A DNA stretch of 64,000 nucleotides from JALYNX01 sp040902845. Lineage in GTDB: Bacteria > Actinomycetota > Acidimicrobiia > Spongiisociales > ZC4RG35. Below are positions 7,763 to 15,208 of this stretch, in pieces. Location of the stretch: the NCBI GenBank assembly GCA_040902845.1, contig JBBDWM010000029.1, positions 1 through 64,000 on the forward strand, given 5' to 3'. Every line of letters starts with the position of its first letter. The stretch's first letter is position 1. The position numbers and the translations under genes were made by a program. The notes beneath the pieces were generated by a model, which searched no databases, was not told the DNA's origin, and worked only from the letters and a program-made list of their open reading frames with translations.

Positions 7763-7930
7763 CTCGGCTGCGATGCGACGAAGTACGGAGATCATCCTTC
7801 CGAGCGCTTCGTCGATCACGGTCCCTTCGGCGCTAGCTGGGGCGTAGCCGTGCGCCCGGGGTTCGATCCATTGCACCCACCGGTAGAGAGCGACGCCGGT
7901 CCCGACCCGACCGAGTAGCGGTCGGATCAC
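7685..7930 (-). CDS. Small helical protein, N-terminally uncertain, next to attR
   Basis: The frame encodes 81 residues from a GTG at 7930. The same frame stays open, with plausible protein sequence (ERAAATVYSQIGDHSVATKG), back to a stop at about 8093 but has no usable start codon there. The C-terminal half is a likely coiled coil ending in an acidic tail (EESQAVEIEEPEMESVT). I read it as the 3' part of a longer gene truncated near the right island border, or a gene with a non-standard start. It overlaps the convergent membrane gene by 78 bp. Function unknown. Confidence 0.5.
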   Translation of the reverse strand: MIRPLLGRVGTGVALYRWVQWIEPRAHGYAPASAEGTVIDEALGRMISVLRRIAAELAERRERIEESQAVEIEEPEMESVT

Positions 7931-8165
7931 TTCGATCGCTTGGAGTGCTTCCTCGACGCTGAGATCGAGTCCAGCGGCGGCTCGGTCGAGTTGCTCGCCC
8001 TTCGTCGCGACGGAGTGGTCGCCGATCTGGGAGTAGACGGTGGCGGCGGCTCGCTCGGCTCCCGCTCCTCGACTTTCCAGCGATGCGGTCGCTATCTACG
8101 GAAACAGCGGATTTAGGTCGTCTCCACCGGTCAGCGAATTGGAGGGGTAAACCGGCCCGAGTTAG

Positions 8166-8212
8166 CTCACACGCGAGAGGTCACTGGTTCAAGTCCAGTA
8201 TCGCCCACCATC
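8166..8212 (+). repeat. Right attachment repeat (attR), partial tRNA-Val
   Basis: A 47-bp perfect copy of 2039-2085, that is, the 3' part of tRNA-Val(CAC) from its anticodon loop through CCA and two further bases. The 5' half of a tRNA is absent upstream, so this is not a functional tRNA. Confidence 0.92.
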
Positions 8213-8267
8213 AGCCGCAAAACTGCCGCGCCGCGCTGGCGATTGTGTCTTCGCCGTCGCCGACGTG
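8211..8267 (-). pseudogene. Second integrase C-terminal tail, remnant
   Basis: On the minus strand an 18-codon open stretch reads HVGDGEDTIASAARQFCG and stops at TGA (8213-8211), touching the attachment repeat. It aligns with the tail of the integrase remnant next to attL: about 27 bp near 8216-8241 closely match 2159-2184, with a single-base length difference that shifts the left copy out of frame. It therefore looks like the end of another integrase gene left by an earlier or tandem insertion at the same tRNA. Confidence 0.6.
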
Positions 8268-8304
8268 TCAACAGGGGAGGGCGGGGCGACTTCGAGAGGC
8301 GGGA

Positions 8305-8871
8305 TCAGGTCCAGCGGCTGAGGAAGGCGATGGAGCGCTGGAGGACGAGTTTGGTCGCGTCGGGGTCATACTCAGTGAAGCTTTGGTCGGTGAACAAATG
8401 AGCCGAACCGCGGTAGAGGAATAGTTCTCCGTCGGCGGCACCATCTACTAGCTCCCGAGCGACGTCGAGTTCGCTCCACTCGTCGTGCTCAGTGAGGTGG
8501 ACTTGAAGGGCGACCTGGTCGGGCCATGAATCCCCGAAGGTCGAGGCGGCGAGTCCTTCGTGGTAGAGCAGTGCTCCCAGGGCGCCGGATCGGGTTTGGG
8601 CGAGTTTCTGAGCGGGGAGCACACCGAGGGAGAACCCGGCGTAGACCATGTTCTCGGGCAGGTTCTGGGCGACGGCGACCCCACGGTCGATGATCTCGTC
8701 CATGCCGATGTGCTCGGCGTGTGCCACACCGTCTTCGATGGTGGCAAAGGTGGCTCCGTCGTATAGGTCGGGGACAGTGACCCTATGGCCCGCAGCTCGG
8801 AGAGCATCGGCGAAGGCTTCCACGCCTTCGGTGAGCCCTAGGGCGTGGTGGAACAGGATCATGTCGGTCAC
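8305..8871 (-). CDS. Dienelactone hydrolase-family protein
   Basis: A 188-residue alpha/beta hydrolase fold protein, probably a cytoplasmic esterase or hydrolase of unknown substrate. The nucleophile elbow is AGFSLGVLPA (around residue 78-87). The later Asp and His of the triad are likely in the HDEWSELD region and GSAHLFTD near the C-terminus. Dienelactone hydrolases use a Cys nucleophile, whereas Ser is present here, as in many relatives. GTG at 8871 follows GGGAGGA by 6 nt, which supports this start. It is the first gene outside the right end of the island. Confidence 0.85.
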   Translation of the reverse strand: MTDMILFHHALGLTEGVEAFADALRAAGHRVTVPDLYDGATFATIEDGVAHAEHIGMDEIIDRGVAVAQNLPENMVYAGFSLGVLPAQKLAQTRSGALGALLYHEGLAASTFGDSWPDQVALQVHLTEHDEWSELDVARELVDGAADGELFLYRGSAHLFTDQSFTEYDPDATKLVLQRSIAFLSRWT

Positions 8872-8907
8872 GGGTGGTCCTCCCGAGTTGCGTGAAGTCG
8901 TGACAAC

Positions 8908-10200
8908 CTAGGTCACCGTGACCGAGACGTTACGGAAGTCCTCGTACATCCCGGTCTCCACCACTCTCTTCAGCCGCATCATCGCGGTGTGGACATCGAG
9001 GAACGTCGTGTAGAGGGGAGACAACCCGAGTCGCAGTGTGTCTGGCGCCCTGAAGTCGGGGATGACTGCGGCGCCGTCGATCAGGGCCCGGGTGATCGGC
9101 CACCCGTCGGGATGCGAAAGCGCGATGTGAGAGCCACGCCGCTCGGGGTCTCGGGGTGAGGCGAGGGCGAAGCCCAATGACGCCAGGTGGGTCTCCCAGA
9201 GCGAGACCAGGAACTCGGTCAGCGCAACCGATTTCGACCTGATCCGGCCGATCCCGGCATCGAGAACATCACGGATCCCGGCTTCGATCGCGGCCAGAGA
9301 CAGCATCGGCATGGTGCCGGTATGGAACCGCCGGATCCCCTCCACCGGCACGAAATCGAGATCCATCGCGAACGGGTCGGCATGGGCCCACCATGCGGTG
9401 ATCGGGTTCTCGAGCATCGACTGGAGGTCGGAACGAACATAGAGAAAGGCGGGGGCGCCCGGTCCGCCGTTGAGATACTTGTAGGTGCACCCCACGGCCA
9501 GGTCGGACTCCGAACCCCCGAGATCGATGAAAACCGCGCCCACCGCATGGCTCAGGTCCCAGAGGGTCAACGCGCCTGCTTCATGGGCCATACGAGTCAT
9601 CGCGGTCAGGTCGTGGGTGTACCCCGACTTGAACGAGGTGTGGGAGAGGGAGACCAGGGCGGTGTCGGTGTCGATCGTCGCCGCAAGAGCCTCGACCGGT
9701 CCATTTACCCCATCCGATTCGACCACCACCAGTCGGTAATCGTCGCCGAGCAACCTGGCGATGCCCGCCAGGACATAGACATCGCTCGGGAAGTTCAGAT
9801 CGTCGGTGACGATTGTGTGTCTGCCCGGTCGTGACCCGACTGCGGCAGTGGCAAGCTTGAACAGGTTCACCGAGGTCGAATCCGAGATGATGACCTCGCC
9901 CGGCGAGGCTCCGATCAAGGGAGCCATCAAGTCTCCCAATTTCAACTGAAGATCCCACCACCCTTCGTTCCAGGACCGGATCAGACGATCGGCCCACTGG
10001 TCTTGGACGACGTCGTCGATGAGCCGGGGGGCCGTCTGAGGCATGCGTCCTAGCGAGTTCCCGTCGAGATAGATCAGGTCAGGGTCGGTGAAGACATATC
10101 GACCCCGGAATTCTGCCAGCGGGTCACCTGCGTCAGCTGCCAACGCCTCGTTGTATCCGGCCTCGCCCGGATAAGGGCCGAGGTCCGGGAGCGTCTTCAT
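8908..10200 (-). CDS. kynU: Kynureninase
   Basis: A 430-residue PLP enzyme that cleaves L-kynurenine to anthranilate and alanine (or 3-hydroxykynurenine similarly) in tryptophan breakdown. The Schiff-base lysine is K241 in CTYKYLNGGPG. SDSTSVNLFKL (106-116) and DLNFPSDVYVL (134-144) bind cofactor and substrate, and WDLSHAVGAV supplies the PLP-binding Asp. Length matches bacterial KynU (about 410-430). The ATG at 10200 overlaps the stop of the upstream LCP gene by 4 bp (ATGA), indicating translational coupling. No other kynurenine-pathway gene is nearby, so its pathway partners must be elsewhere. Confidence 0.95.
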   Translation of the reverse strand: MKTLPDLGPYPGEAGYNEALAADAGDPLAEFRGRYVFTDPDLIYLDGNSLGRMPQTAPRLIDDVVQDQWADRLIRSWNEGWWDLQLKLGDLMAPLIGASPGEVIISDSTSVNLFKLATAAVGSRPGRHTIVTDDLNFPSDVYVLAGIARLLGDDYRLVVVESDGVNGPVEALAATIDTDTALVSLSHTSFKSGYTHDLTAMTRMAHEAGALTLWDLSHAVGAVFIDLGGSESDLAVGCTYKYLNGGPGAPAFLYVRSDLQSMLENPITAWWAHADPFAMDLDFVPVEGIRRFHTGTMPMLSLAAIEAGIRDVLDAGIGRIRSKSVALTEFLVSLWETHLASLGFALASPRDPERRGSHIALSHPDGWPITRALIDGAAVIPDFRAPDTLRLGLSPLYTTFLDVHTAMMRLKRVVETGMYEDFRNVSVTVT

Positions 10201-11630
10201 CCACAAGCCTCCGACGCCGGGGTCATCCCCAGATCAGGATCGACGGAGCCGGGGTTGGTGATGGCCTGTTGCACCGCGGCACGGATCCGGTCGACATTGG
10301 GCCGAAGCGAGCCCTCGGCCACGGTTCCAAGCCGGTAACCCCGGTCGAAACCCACCACCAGGACCCGTTCCGAGCTGAGCACTGGCGCCAGGTTCACCAG
10401 CACCGGGATCTGCTCCGGCGAGATATCGGTCGTCACGTTCTCCTTCACCGTGTCCAGAACCTCTCCCAATCGGGGCAGGAGACTCAGCGGGTCGATCTGC
10501 TCGGCCAAAGCGGTCAAGACACACCGTTGACGCGCCATGCGTGAGTAGTCGTTGCTCCCGGTTCGGCTGCGAGCGTAGGCCAGCGCCAGGTCGCCATCCA
10601 GTATCTGGGCCCCGGCCGAGATGGTGGTCATCACGTGGGTCCCATTCTCCCTGTTGTAGATGGGTGCGATCACGTCCTTGCGCACCGAAATGGTGACCCC
10701 GCCCATCACATCGACCATCTCCGCGAACCCGGCCATATCGACGAGGACGAAGTAGTCGATTGGGATCCCGAGCAGGTTGACGGCGACATCCTTGATCGCA
10801 GACGCTCCCGGGTCGATCCCTCCGAACAGCTCGGGGTGACGGTTCCCCCACGGGTAGACCTCGTTGAGGAGTCCCTTTCCGAGACCGGGGAAAGGGCTGC
10901 CATCGGAGAAGGTGAAGCCGGTCATGTCCCGGGGAAGGCCGAAGAGCACCGCGTCACCAGTGACAGTTTCCACCGAGGCCACAATCATGGTGTCTGTCCT
11001 CAACCCCGAGCGACCTGGCCCGGCGTCTCCGCCGAGGAGAAGCACCGTGATGCGGGTCACCCCAAGGGGAAGGGTGGTAGTTGTCGCTGTCGTGGTGGTC
11101 GGCGCGGTCAGGACCGGGTACAAAGCCTCACGCTCCATCCCGAACGTGGTCGTCGTGCGGAGTGTTGTCGTGGTGCTGGTTGTGCTCGCGGTCACCGTCA
11201 CTGGCGGAGTGGCCTGGGGGCCGCTGGGAAAGACAGCATTGATCGTCGATCGACTCTTCAAGCCGTAGTAGCCGAGAGCGGCGTGGGGGAGTCCGACGAA
11301 GATCAGCAGCACCAGTAGTCCGACACCGGCCCATCGTCCTCCAGCTGCCCGCCAGGCATCGGTGGTGGCCCACAGGCGAATCAGGGCGACGACCAGGTTG
11401 AGGATCACCAACGCCAGCAGGAAATCGGGGTTCAACAGCCACGAGACGATGCCGAGGGTGCCCTCGGCCAATCCCACGGCGATGAATGCCGCGGCGGCGA
11501 CGGCAGTCCCGGACAGCAGGGCCCACCCGATTCGACGTTTGCCGACGCGGATCTGGCCCCAGCCCGGAACGGCTGCTGAGGCCGTGGCCGCGAGGAAGGG
11601 AGAGCCTGACGGCCGGGAAGTTCCTTCCAT
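10197..11630 (-). CDS. LytR-CpsA-Psr (LCP) family protein
   Basis: A 477-residue envelope protein. LCP enzymes transfer glycopolymers from lipid carriers to peptidoglycan or other wall polymers. The N-terminal ~110 residues contain several hydrophobic spans (WALLSGTAVAAAAFIAVGLA and others) and a Thr-rich linker (TTTTTLRTTTT). The LCP domain (about 200-400) has the phosphate-binding pattern LLLGGDAGPGRSGLRTDTMI, then FGLPRDMTG, and the late arginines LAYARSRTGSNDYSRMARQ. The start at 11630 was chosen because residues before it are low-complexity shadow of the divergent gene. It is transcribed with kynU (4-bp overlap) and divergently from the dehydratase gene. Confidence 0.9.
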   Translation of the reverse strand: MEGTSRPSGSPFLAATASAAVPGWGQIRVGKRRIGWALLSGTAVAAAAFIAVGLAEGTLGIVSWLLNPDFLLALVILNLVVALIRLWATTDAWRAAGGRWAGVGLLVLLIFVGLPHAALGYYGLKSRSTINAVFPSGPQATPPVTVTASTTSTTTTLRTTTTFGMEREALYPVLTAPTTTTATTTTLPLGVTRITVLLLGGDAGPGRSGLRTDTMIVASVETVTGDAVLFGLPRDMTGFTFSDGSPFPGLGKGLLNEVYPWGNRHPELFGGIDPGASAIKDVAVNLLGIPIDYFVLVDMAGFAEMVDVMGGVTISVRKDVIAPIYNRENGTHVMTTISAGAQILDGDLALAYARSRTGSNDYSRMARQRCVLTALAEQIDPLSLLPRLGEVLDTVKENVTTDISPEQIPVLVNLAPVLSSERVLVVGFDRGYRLGTVAEGSLRPNVDRIRAAVQQAITNPGSVDPDLGMTPASEACG

Positions 11631-11677
11631 TCGGGTGAAACGAGGATGAGGTCGTCCCGGTTCCTCGGGCTCGCTTC

Positions 11678-11683
11678 TACCCT
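11678..11683 (+). promoter_or_regulatory. -10 box (TACCCT) of a leaderless promoter
   Basis: TACCCT lies 7 nt upstream of the GTG at 11691, with no Shine-Dalgarno sequence between. Confidence 0.5.
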
Positions 11684-11690
11684 GGGTCGG

Positions 11691-12620
11691 GTGACTCCCG
11701 AAGTGACCCGCGACCACATCGTCGCCGCGGCGGGCCGCATAAGGAGCCACGTCCGTCGAACGCCGCTGATCGAGCTCGGCGATGTCTTTGGCGCCGGCTA
11801 CCGATTGAGCTTGAAGCTCGAAACCATGCAGCGGACCGGCTCGTTCAAGATCCGGGGCGCCTTCTCGCTGATGACCGCGGCTGAGATTCCCGAGCCTGGG
11901 GTGGTGGCAGCCTCCGGTGGGAACTTCGGATTGGCGGTGGCATGCGCGGCCCGGGATCTCGGGCACCGAGCCACGATCTTCGTCCCCGAAACCTCACCTC
12001 GAGAGAAGATCGAGAGAATCTCGGCTTACGAGGCCGATGTTCGCATTGTGCCTGGCTTCTACCCCGAAGCCCTCGAAGCGGCAGGTGTCTGGGCCGGAGA
12101 GTCCGGTGCATTTCAGGCCCACGCCTACGACCAGGCGGATGTCGTTGCCGGGCAGGGGACCTGTGGTCGGGAGATCCTTGAGGAGTGCCCGAGTGTCGAA
12201 ACCGTATTGGTTGCGGTCGGCGGCGGCGGGCTCATCGCCGGCATCTCGAGCTGGATCCGAGACGATGCCCGGGTGATGGGGATCGAGCCCGAGTCGTCGC
12301 CGACCCTGTTCGAGGCACGTCGCGCCGGCGCACCGGTCGAGGTCGAAGTCGGCGGGATCGCCGCCTCATCCTTGGGGGCCTCTCGAATCGGAGACCATGC
12401 CTGGCAGGCCAATCGCTGGATAGACGACTCTGTTCTCGTCACGGACGGTCAAATCGTGGAGGCGCAGCGGTGGCTCTGGGAGACCTGCCGGGTCGTTGCC
12501 GAGCCGGGTGCTGCCGCCACGATCGCGGCGCTGGCATCCGGCGCCTACTCACCAAGCCAGGGAGAGCAAATCGTCGCGGTGATATCAGGCGCCAATGCTG
12601 ATCCCGGCTCCGTCGGCTGA
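11691..12620 (+). CDS. Threonine/serine dehydratase-like PLP enzyme
   Basis: A 309-residue fold-type II PLP enzyme, most likely a threonine or serine dehydratase giving 2-oxobutyrate or pyruvate plus ammonia. The PLP lysine is K53 in TGSFKIRGA. SGGNFGLA (where the family has S-x-G-N-H-x-x-G) contacts substrate, and the tetraglycine loop GGGGLIAGI cradles the phosphate. The usual His after Asn is Phe here, which could change substrate preference. There is no C-terminal ACT domain, so it resembles the catabolic type. GTG at 11691 with a TACCCT box 7 nt upstream was preferred over the ATG at 11646. Its stop abuts that of the convergent VOC gene. Confidence 0.88.
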   Translation: MTPEVTRDHIVAAAGRIRSHVRRTPLIELGDVFGAGYRLSLKLETMQRTGSFKIRGAFSLMTAAEIPEPGVVAASGGNFGLAVACAARDLGHRATIFVPETSPREKIERISAYEADVRIVPGFYPEALEAAGVWAGESGAFQAHAYDQADVVAGQGTCGREILEECPSVETVLVAVGGGGLIAGISSWIRDDARVMGIEPESSPTLFEARRAGAPVEVEVGGIAASSLGASRIGDHAWQANRWIDDSVLVTDGQIVEAQRWLWETCRVVAEPGAAATIAALASGAYSPSQGEQIVAVISGANADPGSVG

Positions 12621-12980
12621 TCAGGCCTTGGGAGCGGCCTCCATCAGGCCAAAGACTTCTCCGCCCGGGCCTTCGACCTCCACCCAGCGGCCAACATCCG
12701 GCAACTCCATGACATCGGTCAGCAGGGTTCCTCCACTGATCTCCACAGCCTGGATGGCGGCATCGAGATCCTCGACGTCACAGGTGGTCAGGGTCTTGGG
12801 GCCGTCCTCACCGGCCCGGGCCACGGCGCCGTTGATTCCCGGCCCATCGCCGGTGTCGAGGAGCCAGTAGTCGTTGTCGCCCCATTGCTGGGCTTGCCAG
12901 CCGAAGGCCTTGATCAGGAACTCGACGGTCGCTTTGGGATCGGCCGAATAGAACTCGAAATGTGTGGGGCGAACCGGCAC
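12621..12980 (-). CDS. VOC (glyoxalase/bleomycin resistance) family protein
   Basis: A 119-residue single-domain vicinal oxygen chelate protein. It begins with the typical HFEFYSADPKATVEF strand-helix and ends with VEVEGPGGEVFGLME, carrying the usual metal-ligand positions (His near residue 7, Glu in the last strand). Such proteins bind a divalent metal and act as lyases, dioxygenases or drug binders; the substrate here cannot be told. GTG at 12980 is preceded by AGGAGG with 6 nt spacing, which decides the start against longer frames. Confidence 0.87.
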   Translation of the reverse strand: MPVRPTHFEFYSADPKATVEFLIKAFGWQAQQWGDNDYWLLDTGDGPGINGAVARAGEDGPKTLTTCDVEDLDAAIQAVEISGGTLLTDVMELPDVGRWVEVEGPGGEVFGLMEAAPKA

Positions 12981-13006
12981 CGGGCTCCTCCTGTTGATTT
13001 GATGGG

Positions 13007-13034
13007 TAGAACGTAGAACGAAGAACGGAGAACG
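13007..13034. repeat. Four tandem copies of a 7-bp unit (NAGAACG)
   Basis: TAGAACG, TAGAACG, AAGAACG and GAGAACG follow each other without gaps in the short space between the VOC gene and the patatin stop codon. No function is evident. Confidence 0.7.
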
Positions 13035-13041
13035 CAACCGA

Positions 13042-14019
13042 TTAGACAGAGACGACCTTGCGGGCCCTGACCCGTTTTCCGAGATGATGATCGAGCAACT
13101 CCCACACCTCGGGTCGGGCCAGCGTGCGCTTCATAGAGATCAAGGTCCTGGTGAAGGTGGCCACTGCCCGCGAGGCGTCCAACGGGTTGGGTCGCATCGC
13201 GTTCTGGACCGAAGGGGCAGGGCTGAGGACGGCGACGTCGCAGTTCGGCCATGCCTCCTTGATCAGCCGAATCTCTTCGGTCAATGCTCGCTGTCCTGCC
13301 CGGTCGAACATCTTCTCGTGGAATCGGGCCCGCTTTCTCTGAACATCGGCTGCCAGGGGTGCGAGCACCAGAACCAGGTCAAGAGGGCGGTCCGAACCCA
13401 AGACGAGGTCGGCGTGGGTTCCCGAGGTGACACCTCCATCCACGTAGATACGGCCATCTATCCCGTATGGGCGGAACAACAGCGGAATCGCAGAGGAGGC
13501 CGCCACCGCATCGGCCAGGCCGACTTCGGGCGCCGATGCGGTGCCGAATACGACCCGGCTCCGATTCATGACGTCGTAGGAGACCACGGCGGTGGGTTTA
13601 TCGGGCCATAGCGCTGCCCTTTCCTCTCCAATATGGGCAGCCACCCATCGGGCCAGGCCCTCGGCGTGATATCGGGCGGGAGAGCCCATGAAAAGGGTCA
13701 ACCCCGGGTTCTTGATGCCGGGCACGATCCCGTGGCGCACCCATTGGCCGACCCGAACTCCGGGGTCCCGGCTGAAGACATGACTTCGGATACGGCCGGC
13801 AACCGCGTCTCTGTCGTCGGTGGGGAGGACGAGCGAATCGAGGGTGAGGGCGTCATTGCGCACCAGCGCGGTCACGAAGGAACCACCCGAAGTGCCCACG
13901 ACAACATCGGCGTTGTTTGGCTCCCATCCAGTGGCGAGACGGATCGTCATCAACGCAGCCATCTCGTAGGCGGCGCCGGTAATGCCCCCGCCCCCGAGGA
14001 CCAGACCTACCCTGTTCAC
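13042..14019 (-). CDS. Patatin-like phospholipase
   Basis: A 325-residue lipid acyl hydrolase of the patatin family. The oxyanion loop GLVLGGGGITGAAYE lies at residues 5-19. The nucleophile Ser44 is in GTSGG (GxSxG), and the catalytic Asp is in the DGG triad of IYVDGGVTSGTH near residue 200. There is no signal peptide, so it is probably intracellular. GTG at 14019 follows a TATGGT box by 6 nt, fitting a leaderless start; a TTG six codons upstream is the alternative. It is divergent from mshD. Confidence 0.9.
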   Translation of the reverse strand: MNRVGLVLGGGGITGAAYEMAALMTIRLATGWEPNNADVVVGTSGGSFVTALVRNDALTLDSLVLPTDDRDAVAGRIRSHVFSRDPGVRVGQWVRHGIVPGIKNPGLTLFMGSPARYHAEGLARWVAAHIGEERAALWPDKPTAVVSYDVMNRSRVVFGTASAPEVGLADAVAASSAIPLLFRPYGIDGRIYVDGGVTSGTHADLVLGSDRPLDLVLVLAPLAADVQRKRARFHEKMFDRAGQRALTEEIRLIKEAWPNCDVAVLSPAPSVQNAMRPNPLDASRAVATFTRTLISMKRTLARPEVWELLDHHLGKRVRARKVVSV

Positions 14020-14053
14020 CAAGTCACCATAGGACAATGATCGGCGCTTTCGG

Positions 14054-14059
14054 TACCGT
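14054..14059 (+). promoter_or_regulatory. -10 box (TACCGT) of a leaderless promoter for mshD
   Basis: TACCGT ends 7 nt before the ATG at 14067 and no Shine-Dalgarno sequence intervenes. Confidence 0.55.
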
Positions 14060-14066
14060 TCCTTGA

Positions 14067-14927
14067 ATGTCCTTGCGCCGGGTCGACACCGGGCCGGAGC
14101 TTGTCGAAGTCGAGTCCGTGGCTTCCGATTGGTCCGAATCCCCCCACCAACCTGCCCTGAGCGAGGAGACGCGACTCCACCTCCGCTCGGGTCACGGAAC
14201 GGTGTTCGTTTCGGATAGCCCGAGAGGGATCGCGAGCATCACAACCACGAAAAGGGCCGCCATCGGGATGGTCGAAGTCGCCGTGCCGGGCGACGTTTCG
14301 GCTTCCGACTTCTGGGATCGGGCCGAGCCTGATGTGAAATCGGAAGCGGTTCGGAAGGGCTACCGGGCTCTCGAACTGCTGACCTGGGACGCCGAGCTTC
14401 GGGGCGAGATGGAGGACCGGGGATGGATGCGGGTGCGTGCTGTCAACCGGGGCAAGAGAACCTCCTCCCCGATTCCGCCGCAAGGAGACGGCGGCCTGGT
14501 GCATGTCTTCCAGGGGGAACTCGACATCGACGGGCTGCTCGAGGTGAACAACCTCGCCTTCGAGGGTCATCCTCAGGCGGGGAACTGGGACCACCCCGGG
14601 CTGGAGGCCTTGTTTGAGGAACCGTGGTTTGACCCGGCCGGTCTCTTTGTCACTCGAGACGACCTCATGGTCACCGGGTTCTGTTGGACCAAGGTTTATC
14701 CCGACCGGATTGGCGAGATATATCTGTTGGCGGTGAGACCCGGGCACGCCGGGAAAGGCCTGGGCCGGGCGCTTGTCATCACCGGAATCGAGTACTTGAC
14801 CACCGGACGCGGTTGCGAAGAAAGCGTTGTCTATTGGGATCCTTCCAACGCGGCAGCCGCCAACCTTTACCAATCGATCGGGTTCGGCGTCGACCGGGTG
14901 GGCGAGGTCTTTCGACATCGTATGTGA
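14067..14927 (+). CDS. mshD: Mycothiol synthase (GNAT acetyltransferase)
   Basis: A 286-residue tandem-GNAT protein that acetylates Cys-GlcN-Ins with acetyl-CoA, the last step of mycothiol biosynthesis. The C-terminal active GNAT domain has VNNLAFEGHPQAGNW, the LFVTRDD...GFCWTKVYPD strand pair, GEIYLLAVRPGHAGKGLGRAL (the R/Q-x-x-G-x-G/A acetyl-CoA loop) and VVYWDPSNAAAANLYQSIGF. The N-terminal GNAT half is degenerate, as in the family. The length is slightly below the usual 300 or so. The gene marks the organism as a mycothiol producer, hence actinobacterial. Confidence 0.9.
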   Translation: MSLRRVDTGPELVEVESVASDWSESPHQPALSEETRLHLRSGHGTVFVSDSPRGIASITTTKRAAIGMVEVAVPGDVSASDFWDRAEPDVKSEAVRKGYRALELLTWDAELRGEMEDRGWMRVRAVNRGKRTSSPIPPQGDGGLVHVFQGELDIDGLLEVNNLAFEGHPQAGNWDHPGLEALFEEPWFDPAGLFVTRDDLMVTGFCWTKVYPDRIGEIYLLAVRPGHAGKGLGRALVITGIEYLTTGRGCEESVVYWDPSNAAAANLYQSIGFGVDRVGEVFRHRM

Positions 14928-15137
14928 TCAGCCGAAGGAATTGCCGCACCCGGGGCAGCGGGGATCCTCCTCCGTGGTGGGCCCATAACACCATGGGCAT
15001 GGCAGATCGTCGCCTCGCTCGTCCCGTGGGGTGACCACCAGCTGAGGGTCGACCCTGTACTGATGGTTTCCGCGTATCCCCTTGGCCAGGGCGAACAGAC
15101 CTGTCGTAGCGGTCGCTGCAACCAATGCTTCGAACAC
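14928..15137 (-). CDS. Small zinc-ribbon protein
   Basis: A 69-residue protein. The N-terminal 20 residues are hydrophobic (VFEALVAATATTGLFALAKGI) and may touch the membrane. The C-terminus is a rubredoxin-like zinc ribbon with CPWC and CPGC 14 residues apart. GTG at 15137 is preceded by AAGGAGG at 7 nt spacing, which identifies the gene inside a much longer, spurious frame. Its stop abuts the mshD stop. Function unknown. Confidence 0.75.
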   Translation of the reverse strand: MFEALVAATATTGLFALAKGIRGNHQYRVDPQLVVTPRDERGDDLPCPWCYGPTTEEDPRCPGCGNSFG

Positions 15138-15208
15138 CAGTCCGTCCTCCTTGCTCCAGCGAGGAGAGGCTAAGACTGAGAGTGTTGGTTTTCGCGGATT
15201 TCGCGGGT

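Larger units (their letters stand above)
2039..8212. mobile_element. Integrated genomic island in tRNA-Val(CAC)
   Basis: The segment is bounded by 47-bp perfect direct repeats made of the tRNA 3' part, 6,127 bp apart. Next to the left repeat is a decayed tyrosine-recombinase C-terminus reading toward the tRNA, the usual place for the integrase of a tRNA-targeted island. Inside are an ISL3-family insertion sequence and five genes with no metabolic role I can assign: an unknown 299-residue helical protein, a membrane-anchored Cys-rich protein, an HNH nuclease, a multi-span membrane protein and a truncated frame against the right repeat. With its integrase broken, the island is probably no longer self-mobile. 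Confidence 0.88.

Noticed and set aside
8166..8210. A possible fourth tRNA-Val gene.
   Set aside because: Only the part from the anticodon loop to CCA is present and no 5' acceptor or D arm lies upstream, so it is an attachment-site copy.
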